Origin: Euglena gracilis
Lineage: Eukaryota; Euglenida; Euglenophyceae; Euglenales
Direction of reading: 5' to 3'
DNA: 64,000 nucleotides
Assembly (NCBI GenBank): GCA_039621445.1
Contig: CP154956.1
Coordinates: 61,688,362-61,752,361, forward strand
Shown here: positions 28,701 through 39,600 of the stretch, piece by piece
Layout: every line of letters starts with the position of its first letter
Numbering within the stretch: position 1 is the first letter of the stretch
The notes under the pieces: generated by a model
What the model saw: the letters and a program-made list of their open reading frames with translations, nothing else
Database searches by the model: none
Told to the model about the DNA's origin: nothing
Translations under genes and position numbers: made by a program

Positions 28701-31700
28701 TGATTTTTATTTCGTGAAGCCAAGGATGGCCCGGGGATTCCTGCCCTGGCCTTTCCTTGGCCGGCCTCCCCCACGCCCAGGGATGGATGGGAAGCCCTTC
28801 GGTATTGAGGTAGGTGGTAGGGGGGGGTCCCGACCACCCCCCCCTGGGGGGGTAAGGTGGTAGGGGGGGGTCGCTGAGCTCTTATCCCTTTATGGGTAAG
28901 AGCGAAGCTTACCACCGGCGAACCCCCCCCCTTGACCCCCCCCTCCCCCCGCCCCCCCCGGGTCGGGGCCACCTCGGGAACCGACGGATTATCACCATGA
29001 TCCCGGCCCGGTTCCCGGATTTTTTTTTTCAGTCGCGAGCGACTGGATTTCTAGTTTCCGAATCACCCGGGTTTGACCCCCAACTCCCCGCCAGGCCCGA
29101 GCTATTCACGCGCGAAGGGGTCCAAACTCGGTAGGATTTACCCGCCCCCCCTGGATAAGCCCCCCCCCCTTTGGACTCTGCCATTTCGGCCAAAAAATGT
29201 CAATTTTCAAAATATCTCCAAAATGAAGCAAAATCAAAGGAAATGCCCGGAAACCTAATTTGAAGCCCTTGGAACGCCCCATCTCCTGGTATTTTGATTT
29301 CCCCGCAACTCCCCGCCTAGCCCGAGATACGGCCGTTTTCGGCGCAGATGGCCGTTTTGTACACTTTTCCCTCTGTTCGACTTAGCCGTTTTCGGCGGGT
29401 GGGGGGTCAAAAAACCAATGTTTTCAAAATTTCTCGATAATGATGCAAAATCAAAGGAAATGACCAGAGACCTAAATTGAAGCCCCTGGGACGCTCTATG
29501 TACTGGGATTATGGTTTCCCCACAACTCCCCGCGTAGCCCGAGATACGGGCGTTTTTCGGCCAATTTTGGCCATTTTAGGCCATTTTGTACACTTTTTCC
29601 ATTGTTCGACTTGGCCGTTTTCGGCCAAAAAAGTCGAAAAAAATCAAAAAAAAATTTTGCCTGAAACGATGTTTTTTGGCCTCCCGGACCCGGAAAAACT
29701 GTTTTTGAGCCGAAAACGAGCGTTTTTCGACCCGCCAGCGCCCCGTTTTGGGCCGCCGACCCACCGACTTCGGGCCAAACCGGGTCAAAAAAGTCGAAAA
29801 AAATTGAAAATTTTTTTTTGGCCCAAAACGATGTTTTTGGGCCTCCCGGACCCGGAAAAACTGTTTTTGAGCCGAAAACGACCGTTTTTCGACCCGCCAG
29901 CGCCCCGTTTTGGGCCGCCGACCCATTGACTTTGGGTCAAATCCGGGTCAAAAAAGTCGAAAAAAATCGAAAAAATTTTTTTGCCCAAAACGATGTTTTT
30001 GGGCCTCCCGGACCCGGAAAAACTGTTTTTGAGCCGAAAACGACCGTTTTTCGACCCGCCAGCGCCCCGTTTTGGGCCGCCGACCCATTGACTTTGGGTC
30101 AAATCCGGGTCAAAAAAGTCGAAAAAAATTGAAAAATTTTTTTTGGCCCAAAACGATGTTTTTGGGCCTCCCGGACCCGGAAAAACTGTTTTTGAGCCGA
30201 AAACGACCGTTTTTCGACCCGCCAGCGCCCCGTTTTGGGCCGCCGACCCATTGACTTTGGGTCAAATCCGGGTCAAAAAAGTCGAAAAAAATTGAAAAAA
30301 AATTTTTGGCCCAAAACGATGTTTTTGGGCCTCCCGGACCCGGAAAAACTGTTTTTGAGCCGAAAACGACCGTTTTTCGACCCGCCAGCGCCCCGTTTTG
30401 GGCCGCCGACCCATTGACTTTGGGTCAAATCCGGGTCAAAAAAGTCGAAAAAAAGTCGAAAAAAATCGAAAAATTTTTTTTGCCCAAAACGATGTTTTTG
30501 GGCCTCCCGGACCCGGAAAAACTGTTTTTGAGCCGAAAACGACCGTTTTTCGACCCGCCAGCGCCCCGTTTTGGGCCGCCGACCCACCGACTTCGGGCCA
30601 AACCCGGGTCAAAAAAGTCGAAAAAAATCGAAAAAAATTTTTTTTGCCCGAAACGATGTTTTTGGGCCTCCCGGACCCGAAAAACCCGTTTTTGAGCCCA
30701 AAAACGAGCGTTTTTCGACCCGCCAGCGCCCCGTTTCAGGCACAAACCCTTGCATTTCAGTCCAAAGAGCTCCACGGAGTGGCTGGTATATATGGGGGGG
30801 TCAATGAAGGCGTGGGGGCACGCTTATTAAGAGCTCAGCATTATTCAAAACCTGGTCCGGACCCCCCCCCCTAGATGTTGGGAGGGGGGGTCCGGACCCC
30901 CCACCCCCCCCCTCCTTGACAGGTGCCAAAAATAGCAGAAAATTTTCTTCCGGCGCTGCGCGCCGGAAAATGAGCAAAAAACACCCCTTTTGCTGACTTT
31001 TGGCCATATTGCCCATTTTTTGATGTGTTGGTGTTTTCCCCCAAAAACATGTTCAAAAAAATTCAAAAAATGAGCATTTTTGGATCGATTTTCAAAGAAA
31101 AATCAGGGTTTTTTGACCGATTCCAACCCGATTTCCGGCCCTTTGCCCGTCCATGAAATCGAAAAAATTTCGGCCCCCCCTCAGTTTCGAGGTAGGAGGG
31201 GGGGGTCCGACCCACCCCCCCCCTCCGTGTCGGGAGGGGGGGTCCGACCCACCCCCCCCCCTCAAGGCTTCCCATCCATCCCTGCCCACGCCTCTTCTGT
31301 GATGGCCAATGGCAAGCACTTCCGCCGCCCCTGCGCCTCGCAGGCCAACTCCACACCGGGCGGCTCCGCGGCCAGCAAAGGGCCCTTCGTGATGCCGTTT
31401 GGGAAGCACAAGGGCGTGCCCCTGGACCAGGTGCCGAAGAGCTACCTGGATTGGCTGGAGGTGTTTGGCTGTCTGTGTCTGTCGGAGTGTCTGTCTGTCT
31501 GATTGGTGTTTGTGTCTCTCTGTGTGTGTGGTGTTATTCTTTTGCTTTTGCTTTTTTGGGCTTTTCTAGATCATTGGATTTTGCAGAGGTGAGTTTCTTT
31601 CTCACCTCCCCCAGGGATGTTTTAATGGTTAGAACCGGGGGGGGGGGGGGGCGGTAGAGGGGTCCGCCGGACCCCAAGTAAGTAACCCCCCCCAAATAAC

Positions 31701-32800
31701 ACCCCCCCCGGTGTGTTATTTGGGCACCCGAACTGGGCCCCAGGGGGGGGGGGGTGTTATTTGGGGGGGTGCGTTATTCTTACATGGAAAAACAAAGGAA
31801 AACAGGGGGGGGTGTTATTTGGGCGTTCGAAATCGGCCCCCGAGGGGGGGGTGTTATTTGGGGGGGGGGGTGTTATTTGGGGGGTGTTATTTGGGAGGGG
31901 GGTTTACCCCCGAAGGGAGGGTTTCTCTATTTTTTTTGCCTCAAAGTGTGGATTACTTTGCCCCAAGAATGACCCCTAAAATGTGAGTTCCCCAGGGGTC
32001 AGGAGCACCCAGGGGCACTCCTTTTTCTTAAAAAAAAAAGTTCCTGACCTCCCCCAACTAAAAGAAATCCTCTGGCGCATGTGGGAATGAGGTTGTTAAC
32101 ATGTTGTTGTTGTTTTTTGCCAATTTTGCTCCCAATAAAGAATAACAAAGAAACCCGAAGACGGACATTTTGAGAACCCACCAGCTGGACTGCCCCCCCC
32201 CCCCCCGAGCAGACCCCCCATTGGGGGTTCACTAGAAATTCCACTGGCCGATTTTGGATTTTCTTCAATCCAAATCCAATCTGCCCCTCCCCCAGAGGGG
32301 TATTGCAAATTCTTAAACTTTGTCCTGGGTCTGATGCATGCCAGTACAGTGTTTTTGAATAGGCATTTAAGTTTTGTACGAGGATTTATATTGTTACGTT
32401 TTTTTTGGAGAGCCTCGCATGGGAGGTAGAATAGAATGGTGTGATGGTGAGACCGTTAGTAAGCCCTCTCTTCAGGCACATCTGCACCAAAAGCCAGAAT
32501 GAAGCCAACCCCTTTCCAATTTTTTTCCACCGTCAATGCCGGATTGCCATCGGTTTGTTTCTCCTCTCAACCCGGTTGCCGTTTTGTCTCCCCCTTTTTT
32601 GTTGAGGAATACGGCGCGACCCCATTTTTGTGGCCCCCCGGCTACGGTGGGCGGCCCATCACATGCACGCTTTACCCCGTCCCCCTTCCCTGCCCCGCCC
32701 TCCCCCGTGCCACGGCGCATCGGTCGGGCAGGCCGCGGGCCGGATGCCGGAGGACGTGAAGAACGCCCTGGCGAAGATCAAGGCAGAGGCGGCGGAGTAG
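25719..32800 (+). CDS. Two-domain DUF3820-like protein, copy 1 (organelle-targeted)
   Basis: Exons 25719-25854, 26235-26315, 26765-26838, 31344-31460 and 32732-32800 (TAG) join in frame to 158 residues. The N-terminus (MLSTAARGLALRLPRP, then GGRGLATQAG) is rich in Arg, Ala and Leu without acids, like a mitochondrial presequence. Two DUF3820-like units follow: GPWDIELRFGKHKG, then a YLRWM core; and PFVMPFGKHKGVPLDQVP, then SYLDWLE. A linker (GLKALLGDEWDSLD) lies between them, and a helical tail (MPEDVKNALAKIKAEAAE) ends the protein. Intron 1 (25855-26234) is nonconventional; the other three are GT-AG. The paralogue at 54967-60324 shares every later exon boundary and phase but lacks intron 1. 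The molecular function of DUF3820 is not established. Confidence 0.8.
25858..26229. mobile_element. Family IV element acting as a nonconventional intron (DUF3820-like copy 1)
   Basis: The ends CAGGGTTCGATATAAGG and CCTGATATCGAAGCCTG are 17-bp inverted repeats. The flanking CCTGCGGC and CCTGCGGA differ only at the last base. Removing 25855-26234 joins AAG GGC CTG C to GG ATG TCG, restoring the DUF3820-like core exactly as in the paralogue. Sliding the junction through the repeat never gives GT-AG. The same family, carrying a second transposon inside it, is at 44518-46919. Confidence 0.9.
27886..28660. mobile_element. Family V element, interrupted by a family I element
   Basis: Contains the family V landmarks AAAGACCGCCCTTG, a GGTGGATGCGG...AATGGTCCGCGAATGCC block and, beyond the insertion, CGTCGACCTGTCCTCGCTGAG and TTCTGGGACAGCCAGC, all matched in order by the intact family V copy at 47664-47983. 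A family I element (28077-28533) splits it. The outer ends are eroded. Confidence 0.6.
28077..28533. mobile_element. Family I element with exact 8-bp target duplication
   Basis: GCCAGGGA stands directly before (28069-28076) and after (28534-28541). The ends are CAGGGGTTTTCTTCAGCC and CATGAAAACCCCTG. Its interior is typical of family I: CCAGCCAGCCAGCACC, AAATGGCCAAAAAGTGG, then an AACACAGCTGTATTTGGGC block and a second CCAGCCAGCACC. The host is a family V element in an intron of DUF3820-like copy 1. Perfect flanks suggest recent insertion. Confidence 0.9.
28778..31284. mobile_element. 2.5-kb element with 165-bp tandem array (family IX)
   Basis: Both ends are CAGGGATGGATGGGAAGCC in inverted orientation, and the element is flanked by perfect CCCACGCC (28770-28777 and 31285-31292). 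From about 29640 to 30740 it holds seven tandem copies of a 160-170 bp unit. Open frames through the units are a by-product of the period and look nothing like a transposase. It sits in intron 3 of DUF3820-like copy 1, ending 59 bp before exon 4. Part of its internal sequence (28870-30870) reappears, inverted, within 61428-62745. Confidence 0.85.
29640..30740. repeat. Tandem array, about seven 160-170 bp units
   Basis: Each unit has GATGTTTTTGGGCCTCCCGG, a CCCGGAAAAACTG segment, GAGCCGAAAACGA, TTTTTCGACCCGCCAGCGCC and CCGTTTTGGGCCGCCGACCC, followed by AAAAAAGTCGAAAAAAAT. The GATGTTTTT landmark falls near 29668, 29830, 29992, 30157, 30320, 30490 and 30655. Outer units are more diverged than inner ones, as expected for an array homogenised by unequal exchange. 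Confidence 0.9.
31686..31915. repeat. C-tract word element (GTGTTATTTGGGGG)
   Basis: Begins TAACCCCCCCCAAATAACACC and ends GGTGTTATTTGGGAGGGGGGTTTA. GTGTTATTTGGG occurs six times between. TA lies at both edges, which could be a 2-bp target duplication. It is in the last intron of DUF3820-like copy 1. Confidence 0.55.
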
Positions 32801-34690
32801 TGTCCCCGGTGCCGGTTGCTCTGCCCTGCTGTCCCCCTTTCCTTGAATGACCGCCGTCCCAGCCACGGCCATCCCTCCCCCCCTCCCCCCGTCTGCTCGG
32901 GGCACCTTGGAGGGGGCAGCGATGCCCAGAGCTTTGCAAGGTTCGGGGTGTGCTGTGTGTGGTTTTGCTTTGGAGTGGCTGCCTGGTTGGTCAAATGGCC
33001 CAACGAAAAATAATCTTTTTTTGTGATATTTATATCGACGTGTGAATTTGGATGGGGGAAAAAGCTGTTTTTGGACAATTTTGAACAACATTTTGGTCAT
33101 GGTTTTCCCGCCATTTTCAGGATCCATCCAGGATTTTCACAGCAAATTCAAGAAAAGCATCCAATTTTCTCTGCTTTCTGCCCGAAAAAAAATTCGCTGC
33201 TTCGCATTGGTTCTCAAACAGGATTTCTTTTCCAAAATGTCTCTTCAAAATGTGCATTGGAAATTCAAAATGAAGAGAATTTGGTTCAGTCAATCTGTTT
33301 CTTCCAATTCAGCGTTTGGGATTTTTGTAATTTTTTTGAATTTTAAACTTTGGATAAACTTCCAAATTTGATGGATAATTCTGGTGGATTTCCCTTAAAC
33401 TGAAGAAGAAGAAGAAAAAACAGAGTTAAACAAAAAACTCAAATTTTTACTCGGCCGTTTTATGAGCGTCCTGAATTTTCCATCTATTTTAAGGAAGTGT
33501 GCAATAGTTGTCTGGACAAAATTTTCTCTCTAGCAAATCCACCGTTTGGCACTCCTTCCCCTCCCAGGCACAAAATTCCGATTGTGGCATTTTGGTGGAG
33601 GTTACAAAGGACTGTGAACCCCTCCCCCGCACACACACAGGAGGCTGTGCCCGTTTGGCCCTCAGCTTCGCCCTGACCCCCTCTGCTCTGTGGTTCTGGC
33701 CACAGGAGTGGGAGAACAGCACGGCCTGTGCATTCTTTGCGTCCTGTATTTCTTTGCATCCCGAAAGCGATTGGCTGCAGAACTGTGCCTCCCGGGTCTG
33801 GGGGAGAGAGGGGCTGATACATTCAGTTATCAGGTTTTTGAGTGTTAATCTAAGCCTCTCATGCACGTTGTTCTTCATCCTGTTTGGTCCAAAAGCTCCA
33901 TTGTTTTCATCGTCATTTCACATTATTGCATTATTTGTTCACGTAGCGCAGTATTCATAATAAGCATTGGCTGAAGCCAGTGTTGCACATAGCAGCTTAC
34001 TTGCTTCGGGGCAGCCCAGATTTCACTAAACGTTACAATCAGGGTGCAGCAACGCCGGCAGCCACTGGCGGCCCAGCGGGATGCCTGTGTCAGATATACG
34101 TGCGCCGGCCCGGTTCGCCCGTTGGCTGCCCTGGCCGCTGCGGCGTTCTCCAACCCGAACCAACCCGAAGCAGCTTCCACATTCACCAGCAGGGATTTGC
34201 AGCCGAGACGCATGCATCGCATGCTCCCACCCCAGTCTACGGAGATGCCAATGTTGGTTAGGGGTTTGGCTTTTCCGCTTCGTTAAAACCTCTTCGGCTG
34301 GGCTTTGGCCTTCTGGCCTTTAAGTACACGACCACACCCCATTTGGACACCTGGAGTGATCAAAATGATCGTGCTTTATTGTTAAATGACAGGCCAGGGG
34401 ATACAACTGAAATTACAGCAGTATTTGCTGGGCATGGTGTATGTCACCTCTGTATACCACCCACCCCCCAAATTGTGAAACTGTGGGTGAGTAATCCCCT
34501 CCAAAAAATCAGTCCCCGTGTTCCCCGATTGCTGAAACTTTCAGGGAGGGGTCGTATTTGGGGGTCCATTTTTTGGATTTTTTTGCTGAGGATTTTGGCC
34601 AGAAAAAAAATCTTCCCCACGGGGTCCCAAAATAGGTCGAAAACGACGAACGGGAAAAAAAGTCTCAAAAATGCAAATTTACAGCAAGTG
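32801..34690. other. Intergenic region, no supported gene
   Basis: Contains one 150-residue open frame (33508-33960, +), but its codons are not GC3-rich and it shows no family resemblance. A CpG-rich patch at 34050-34230 stands out from its AT-leaning surroundings. It could hold a small RNA or regulatory region, but I see no structure I can name. Confidence 0.35.
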
Positions 34691-35456
34691 AACTAAATAG
34701 TGGGACACCGGAGAATTTTGTGGGTCATACCCAACCCCCAGCTCCAAAGCCTCTGCCAGCCCATGGGATGTGGTGGTGGTGTGTGCACATTGGCGTGGCC
34801 CTGCCCCACGCAGCAGTTCCCCAGCCAGCTCTGCTGCAGCACGCTGTGCAAAATTCAGGCCAATCCCATACGAGCAGGTTCTTTCCATTCTCTGACCCCT
34901 TTTGGACTGCGAAGCAAACCCAGCCCCAGGTAAGGAAGGGGACGAGGCGGCTCGCACTGAAGTGAGTGGCATTGGCCCCCAACTTTGAACAATGCAAGTT
35001 AACAACCCCTGTCAACGTGGGCTGATGGGGCGATGGCCTCGGCATGCCGACCAGTTTGGGCAAAAACTACCATTTTTGGCCTCTTTTTGCCCAAATTGGT
35101 CGGCATGCCGAGGCCATCGCCCCATCAGCCCACGTTGACAGGGATTGTAAATTTGCATTGTTCAAAGTTGGGGGCCAATGCCACCCACTGGAGTGTGAGC
35201 CGCCTCGTCCCCTCACCTGAGGCTGGGTTTTCTTCGCAGTCCAAAAGGGGTCAGAAAATGGAAAGAACCTGCTCGTATGGGATTGGCCTGAATTTTGCAC
35301 AGCGTGCTGCAGCAGAGCTGGCTGGGGAACTGCTGCGTGGGGCAGGGCCACGCCAATGTGCACACACCACCACCACATCCCATGGGCTGGCAGAGGCTTT
35401 GGAGCTGGGGGTTGGGTATGACCCCACAAAATTCTCCGGTGTCCCACTATTTAGTT
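34691..35456. repeat. 766-bp near-perfect palindrome (fold-back element)
   Basis: The left arm 34691-35066 and right arm 35084-35456 are almost identical inverted copies (about 375 bp each) separated by a 17-bp loop at 35067-35083. The outer ends read AACTAAATAGTGGGACACC. The few mismatches are small (for example near 34970 and 35180-35215). Arms contain no GC3-rich exon. It is probably a fold-back transposon or a recent inverted duplication; an assembly artefact is possible. It lies between the DUF3820-like gene and the methyltransferase gene. Confidence 0.85.
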
Positions 35457-35629
35457 CCCCTAGTGTAGCAAATGGGAATGGGCAAAGATCAACAAAAAAA
35501 AATGCTTCCAAGGACCACCCATTTTTGGGACATTAATTCAGTTTTTTCCCCACAAGCCTTGAGAGGGAAACTTATTTGGGGGTCTATGTTTTTAGTTTTT
35601 TTGTGTGTTTTCTAGAAATTGGTGGAGGT

Positions 35630-36290
35630 CTTGTTGGGGGGGGGGGGGTCGGATCTCTGTTGTCCAAAAGGGGGGGTCACTAGCGGGGGTTTTGAGTGAT
35701 GGCATTGCTGGTCAAAGGTTGACCACCAAAAGACCAAAGGTGCCAAAAAGACTCATCTTTGCATATTTTTTCATGAGGGTCGATCTTGTAAAAGGCAAAA
35801 AAAATGCGGGTTTTGCAGCCATAGAATCCCGGGCCTGTTGTCATTTTCTGCCTTCGGGGGGGGGGGGGTATTAGTTGTTTTTTTTGGTTGGTTGGATTGG
35901 GGACAGGGGTTCTAAGCTAGGGTTGCAGCTCGATAGAACCTTTGAAGAAGTCTGCACCTAATTGTATGGATTTCGAGGTGAACGTCCCCAGACAGCACAG
36001 TTCCCATGTACCTTTCAAGTAATGCAGCAATGTAACGTTGGAAAGCTGCTGGAAATCAAACGCAAACCACATTTTATACCATCTCGAATTAAACTGTGTG
36101 TGGGTGGGTGGGTGGGTGGGTGTGTGTGTGTGTGGGTGGGTGGGTGGGTGGGTGGGTGGGTGAGTGGGTGGATGGATGGGTGGGTGGGTGTGCGTGCTCA
36201 TAGCAGTTGCTGCCTCTGGTGGCGAGGGATGTGTTTCTATTTGGGCTCCGCCTGCCTACTGTTTGTCATTTTCTTTAGAATTGCCATCAA
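35630..36290. other. Spacer with poly-G runs and (GGGT)n
   Basis: Holds poly-G blocks at about 35637 and 35855 and a (GTGG/GGGT)n tract at about 36098-36192. No exon is convincing; an ATG-containing frame at 36308-36405 on the + strand is possible but unsupported. Confidence 0.4.
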
Positions 36291-36685
36291 AACAGTGGTT
36301 GTTTGTGATGGACCACCTTCGGCGGCGGACAGTGCCCTTTCAGGCGGGCCCTGCGCTTGTCGAGCCCTTTGCTTCCACTGGGAGGGAGTTTCCTCCGCGT
36401 GACGGCTTTTGTTTAGCTCAGAAGATCCCTGGGGGCGGAGGGGGTGGGTGTGGGTCCGGGGGATCCCCCTGGGGGGATCCCATGCTGGAGGCCCGGCATC
36501 GGTTCCGGCATAAAGCGCCGAAAAAATTTTGGGGGTCCCCCCCAGGGGGTCCCACGCTGGGCTGGGTGGGTGGGCTTCACAAGAAGCCTGGTGATGATTC
36601 CGCTTTTCTCAGAGCCTCCGCCATCCCCCCAGCCTTCGGGGAGGAGGCGGGGCGGCCCTCCCTCCCCGCCTCCCGACCAGCACCG

Positions 36686-39600
36686 ATGGCGGCGTACCTG
36701 CCGCTGCTCGTCGACGACCCCCGCTTCAGCCGCCACGAGCACCGCATCCCGGGATTTCATAAAGGTTGGACCCCCGGGTGGGGGGTTCGCTGGATCCCCC
36801 CTGGGTACAACCCCACGGGCCTTGTGGGTCCCCCGCCGGAGGCAGGGTTTTGACTATTTTATTCACTTTTTTTGGTGTGAAGCTCCGAAAAAAAAATCGA
36901 CTCAAAATTTGACCCCTCCCCCCCCCCCCCAAAAGTGGGTCGGTCCCCTGGACCCCCTCCCCGGGGGATACCCCCCTGGGTGGGTGGGGGACCCCCACCT
37001 CCCCCACCCCCGGTCTGAAAAAATCCCTGACCACATTGCAGGGGAGGCACGACCCATCGTGCTGCTGCAGCGGGACTCCCACGAGAGCCGCTACAATGCC
37101 GCCGTACCGGAGTCCAAGGTGCATGGGCTGTCGGTCAGTGAAGGCGGAGGGGCTCAACCAAACTTGTAGTATTGTTGCGAAATGGTTTTTTGCGCCGCAG
37201 CAACCGCAAAGCAGCCTTTTTTCAACTTGCTACGTCGCAAAAAAAAAATTGCACGCAGCGGTGAAGTTGCCGCTTCATGCACCGTGGCAACGTTGAAAGT
37301 GTTCGCCATTTCCATTTTATTCAATTTCCTCAAGAAAATTGTTTAGTGGTAAAAAAATAAAAGTTCTCGTAGTAAAAAATAAAAGTTCTCGTAGTAAAAA
37401 AATAAAAGTTCTGTGCCATTCTGGCAAAAAAAAAATCACACCTGCGGCACATAAAATACAAGTATGGGCTTAATCAGTCTAGAGACTGAACAGGCCCCAG
37501 CAACGCACATTGAACTGTGTTGCTCTGCATCCAGCCACCCCGACCGCAACTGGTAATTCTGTTGCAAAAATCATTAACGAGTGTCAAAGGCTGTTGGGTT
37601 TCATTTACATGGACCCCAGGTGGTTTTTTTTGAGAATTTGCCTCGGCACATTTTTAGCACATTGCCGATGGTGGTGCCAGCAACAAGGCGCAAGCACCAG
37701 CCCAGCAACCAACAAACAGCCTTGTTCGAGAGAAGAGGGGGGCAGGGGCGTCCCCCTCCATCATGGACCACATGATGGAGGGGGACGCCCCTGGAGACTG
37801 GCGCCCCTTCTCCCCGGTGTGTGACTGCCCACCCCCCTGGGGTCCATCCGCCTCCCCGGCAGGACCTCGAGGTGGACACCATCCCCCAGTTCCTGTGGCC
37901 CGCCGCGCACGCCCTGGCGGAGCACATCGTGGCGCACCGTATCCGCCCCTCCCCCTGGCGTGCTGCGTGGGGGAGGGGCTCGGCCCCGCGGCGGGGTGCT
38001 GCCGCTTGGAGGTGGCTGTTTGCCCCCATGCGCGCCAATGTGTGAGAGCGTATGCGATGCATGTCGCATACGAGGCATGCCATTGGCTGGAGGTTGCACA
38101 AAAACAATCTGGCTTACCCCCGAGCTGATTTCACACTGGCCTTAATCAATGAAACAAAGATTACTAGCGTGGTTGTGTTGAGTATCTTGCTGTTCAGTTG
38201 AGATTTCTGCACGAGGATGAGCCAAAATTGCAGGCAGTTCCAGACCAGGGCAGCCAGCCAGCCAGTTAGACCAGGTTGTCAATTAAGCACCCCATCCCTG
38301 GGGGTGCTCAAATTCCAGCTCAAGTTTTGGGTCAAAAAAATACATTCCTTTGCACAATGGGCAGCTTTTTATGTGTCTTTGCAGGTTTTTTTTATTTTTT
38401 TGGAACCTGGTTCAACCCCCAGTCGAGCCCAGTTCCTGGGCGACCTCCCATCCGGGGGGGAGCAGCCAGCAATTTTTTTTCCACAAAGCCCAAAACTTCC
38501 AGCCTCTGAGCTGGCACATTTTGTCAGCCGACTACGTGTTTTGTCTGCCAACTTTTGGGAAATTGGTGGTTTATGATGCAGCCCAATTTCTTTGTCCACT
38601 GTTGAATATTTGCAGCCGTCTTGGCTTCTTTTGGCCGTTTATTGCCATTTTTTTTTCCGCTACTGGTTAGTACTGGTCAAGATGCCTGGGGAGGGAGGCA
38701 GGCGTGAGTGTGTGGTCAGCCTGGTGGGCCTTGGTTGGCGATAGCTTTCAGCCATTTTTGGCCACATTTGGCCAATTTTTTCCACTTGTTTAAAAACCTT
38801 TTGGCTGATTTTTGGCCGTTTTGGCCACTTTCAAGCCACGTTTGACCACGGTTGGCTTCTTCTTGCTGCATCTGGCAGGTTCTGGCTGCCTTTGGCAGCT
38901 TTTGTTGCCCATTTTCGGTCATTTTGGTCATTTTGGCCACAAGGGCTGGCCAGGGTCCACCAGGGCCAACACGAAGCACCAAAAATGGGAAATGCCCGTT
39001 GTGCCTGCCCTCCCCTCCCCAGGAGACTCCTTTGAGGACAAGACGGTGGTGGAGCTGGGCAGCGGCCTTGGGCTGACCGGCCTCCTGGCCGCCGCCGTCC
39101 TCCGGTTCGTTGGGGGGTGGGGGGCGGCTTCTGTCGGGGGTTTGACAATGGACGGCTCTGGTTCAGGGGGTGCCAGCCCGGCAGTTCATGGGGGACTAGA
39201 AATTCTGTTCTGTTGAGGCGCGCCCTTGGGGACTGCCCCAAAGCCTGAAGCAGCGGCCAACGGCTGGTCCGGGATACAGTCGGGGTCAAAATTAAAATGT
39301 CCAAAAACGCTTTTTTTTTTAATGTTTGGGGTGGATGGGCGATGGTCCAAGGATACCAGAAATCACTCACCCGCTGAACGCGACCTGTTTTTTCCAATTT
39401 TTTGGCCATGTTTCTTTTTTTTTAAAGCACGAGGACGGATTTTTTTTTTGCTTAAAGACCCCCCTGACCGCCACAGAAAAGACCTTTCCCTCTCCCCCGC
39501 TCGTAAATGTAAGCCTTTTCTCCAAAGTGGTGCTTTGGCCCTGCTGGCTCTTGGCTCTTGTGGCTTTGCAGGAGAGGGGAGGGGGGGCGGTCGCGCCACT

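Noticed and set aside
29640-30740. CRISPR-like array
   Set aside because: Units are 160-170 bp and homogeneous with no variable spacers, and the context is eukaryotic.
29477-30874. Overlapping 100-160 residue frames with FGPPGPGKTVFEPKTTVF repeats
   Set aside because: They follow the 165-bp tandem unit, occur on both strands, lack GC-rich third positions and are inside a transposable element.
33508-33960. 150-residue open frame as a gene
   Set aside because: Codon third positions are not GC-rich as in all clear exons, no splice or family evidence supports it, and cysteine and tryptophan are scattered as in random translation.
35033-35536. 167-residue frame over the palindrome
   Set aside because: The mirrored arm carries the reverse complement, so the frame occurs by symmetry on both strands, and composition does not match coding exons.
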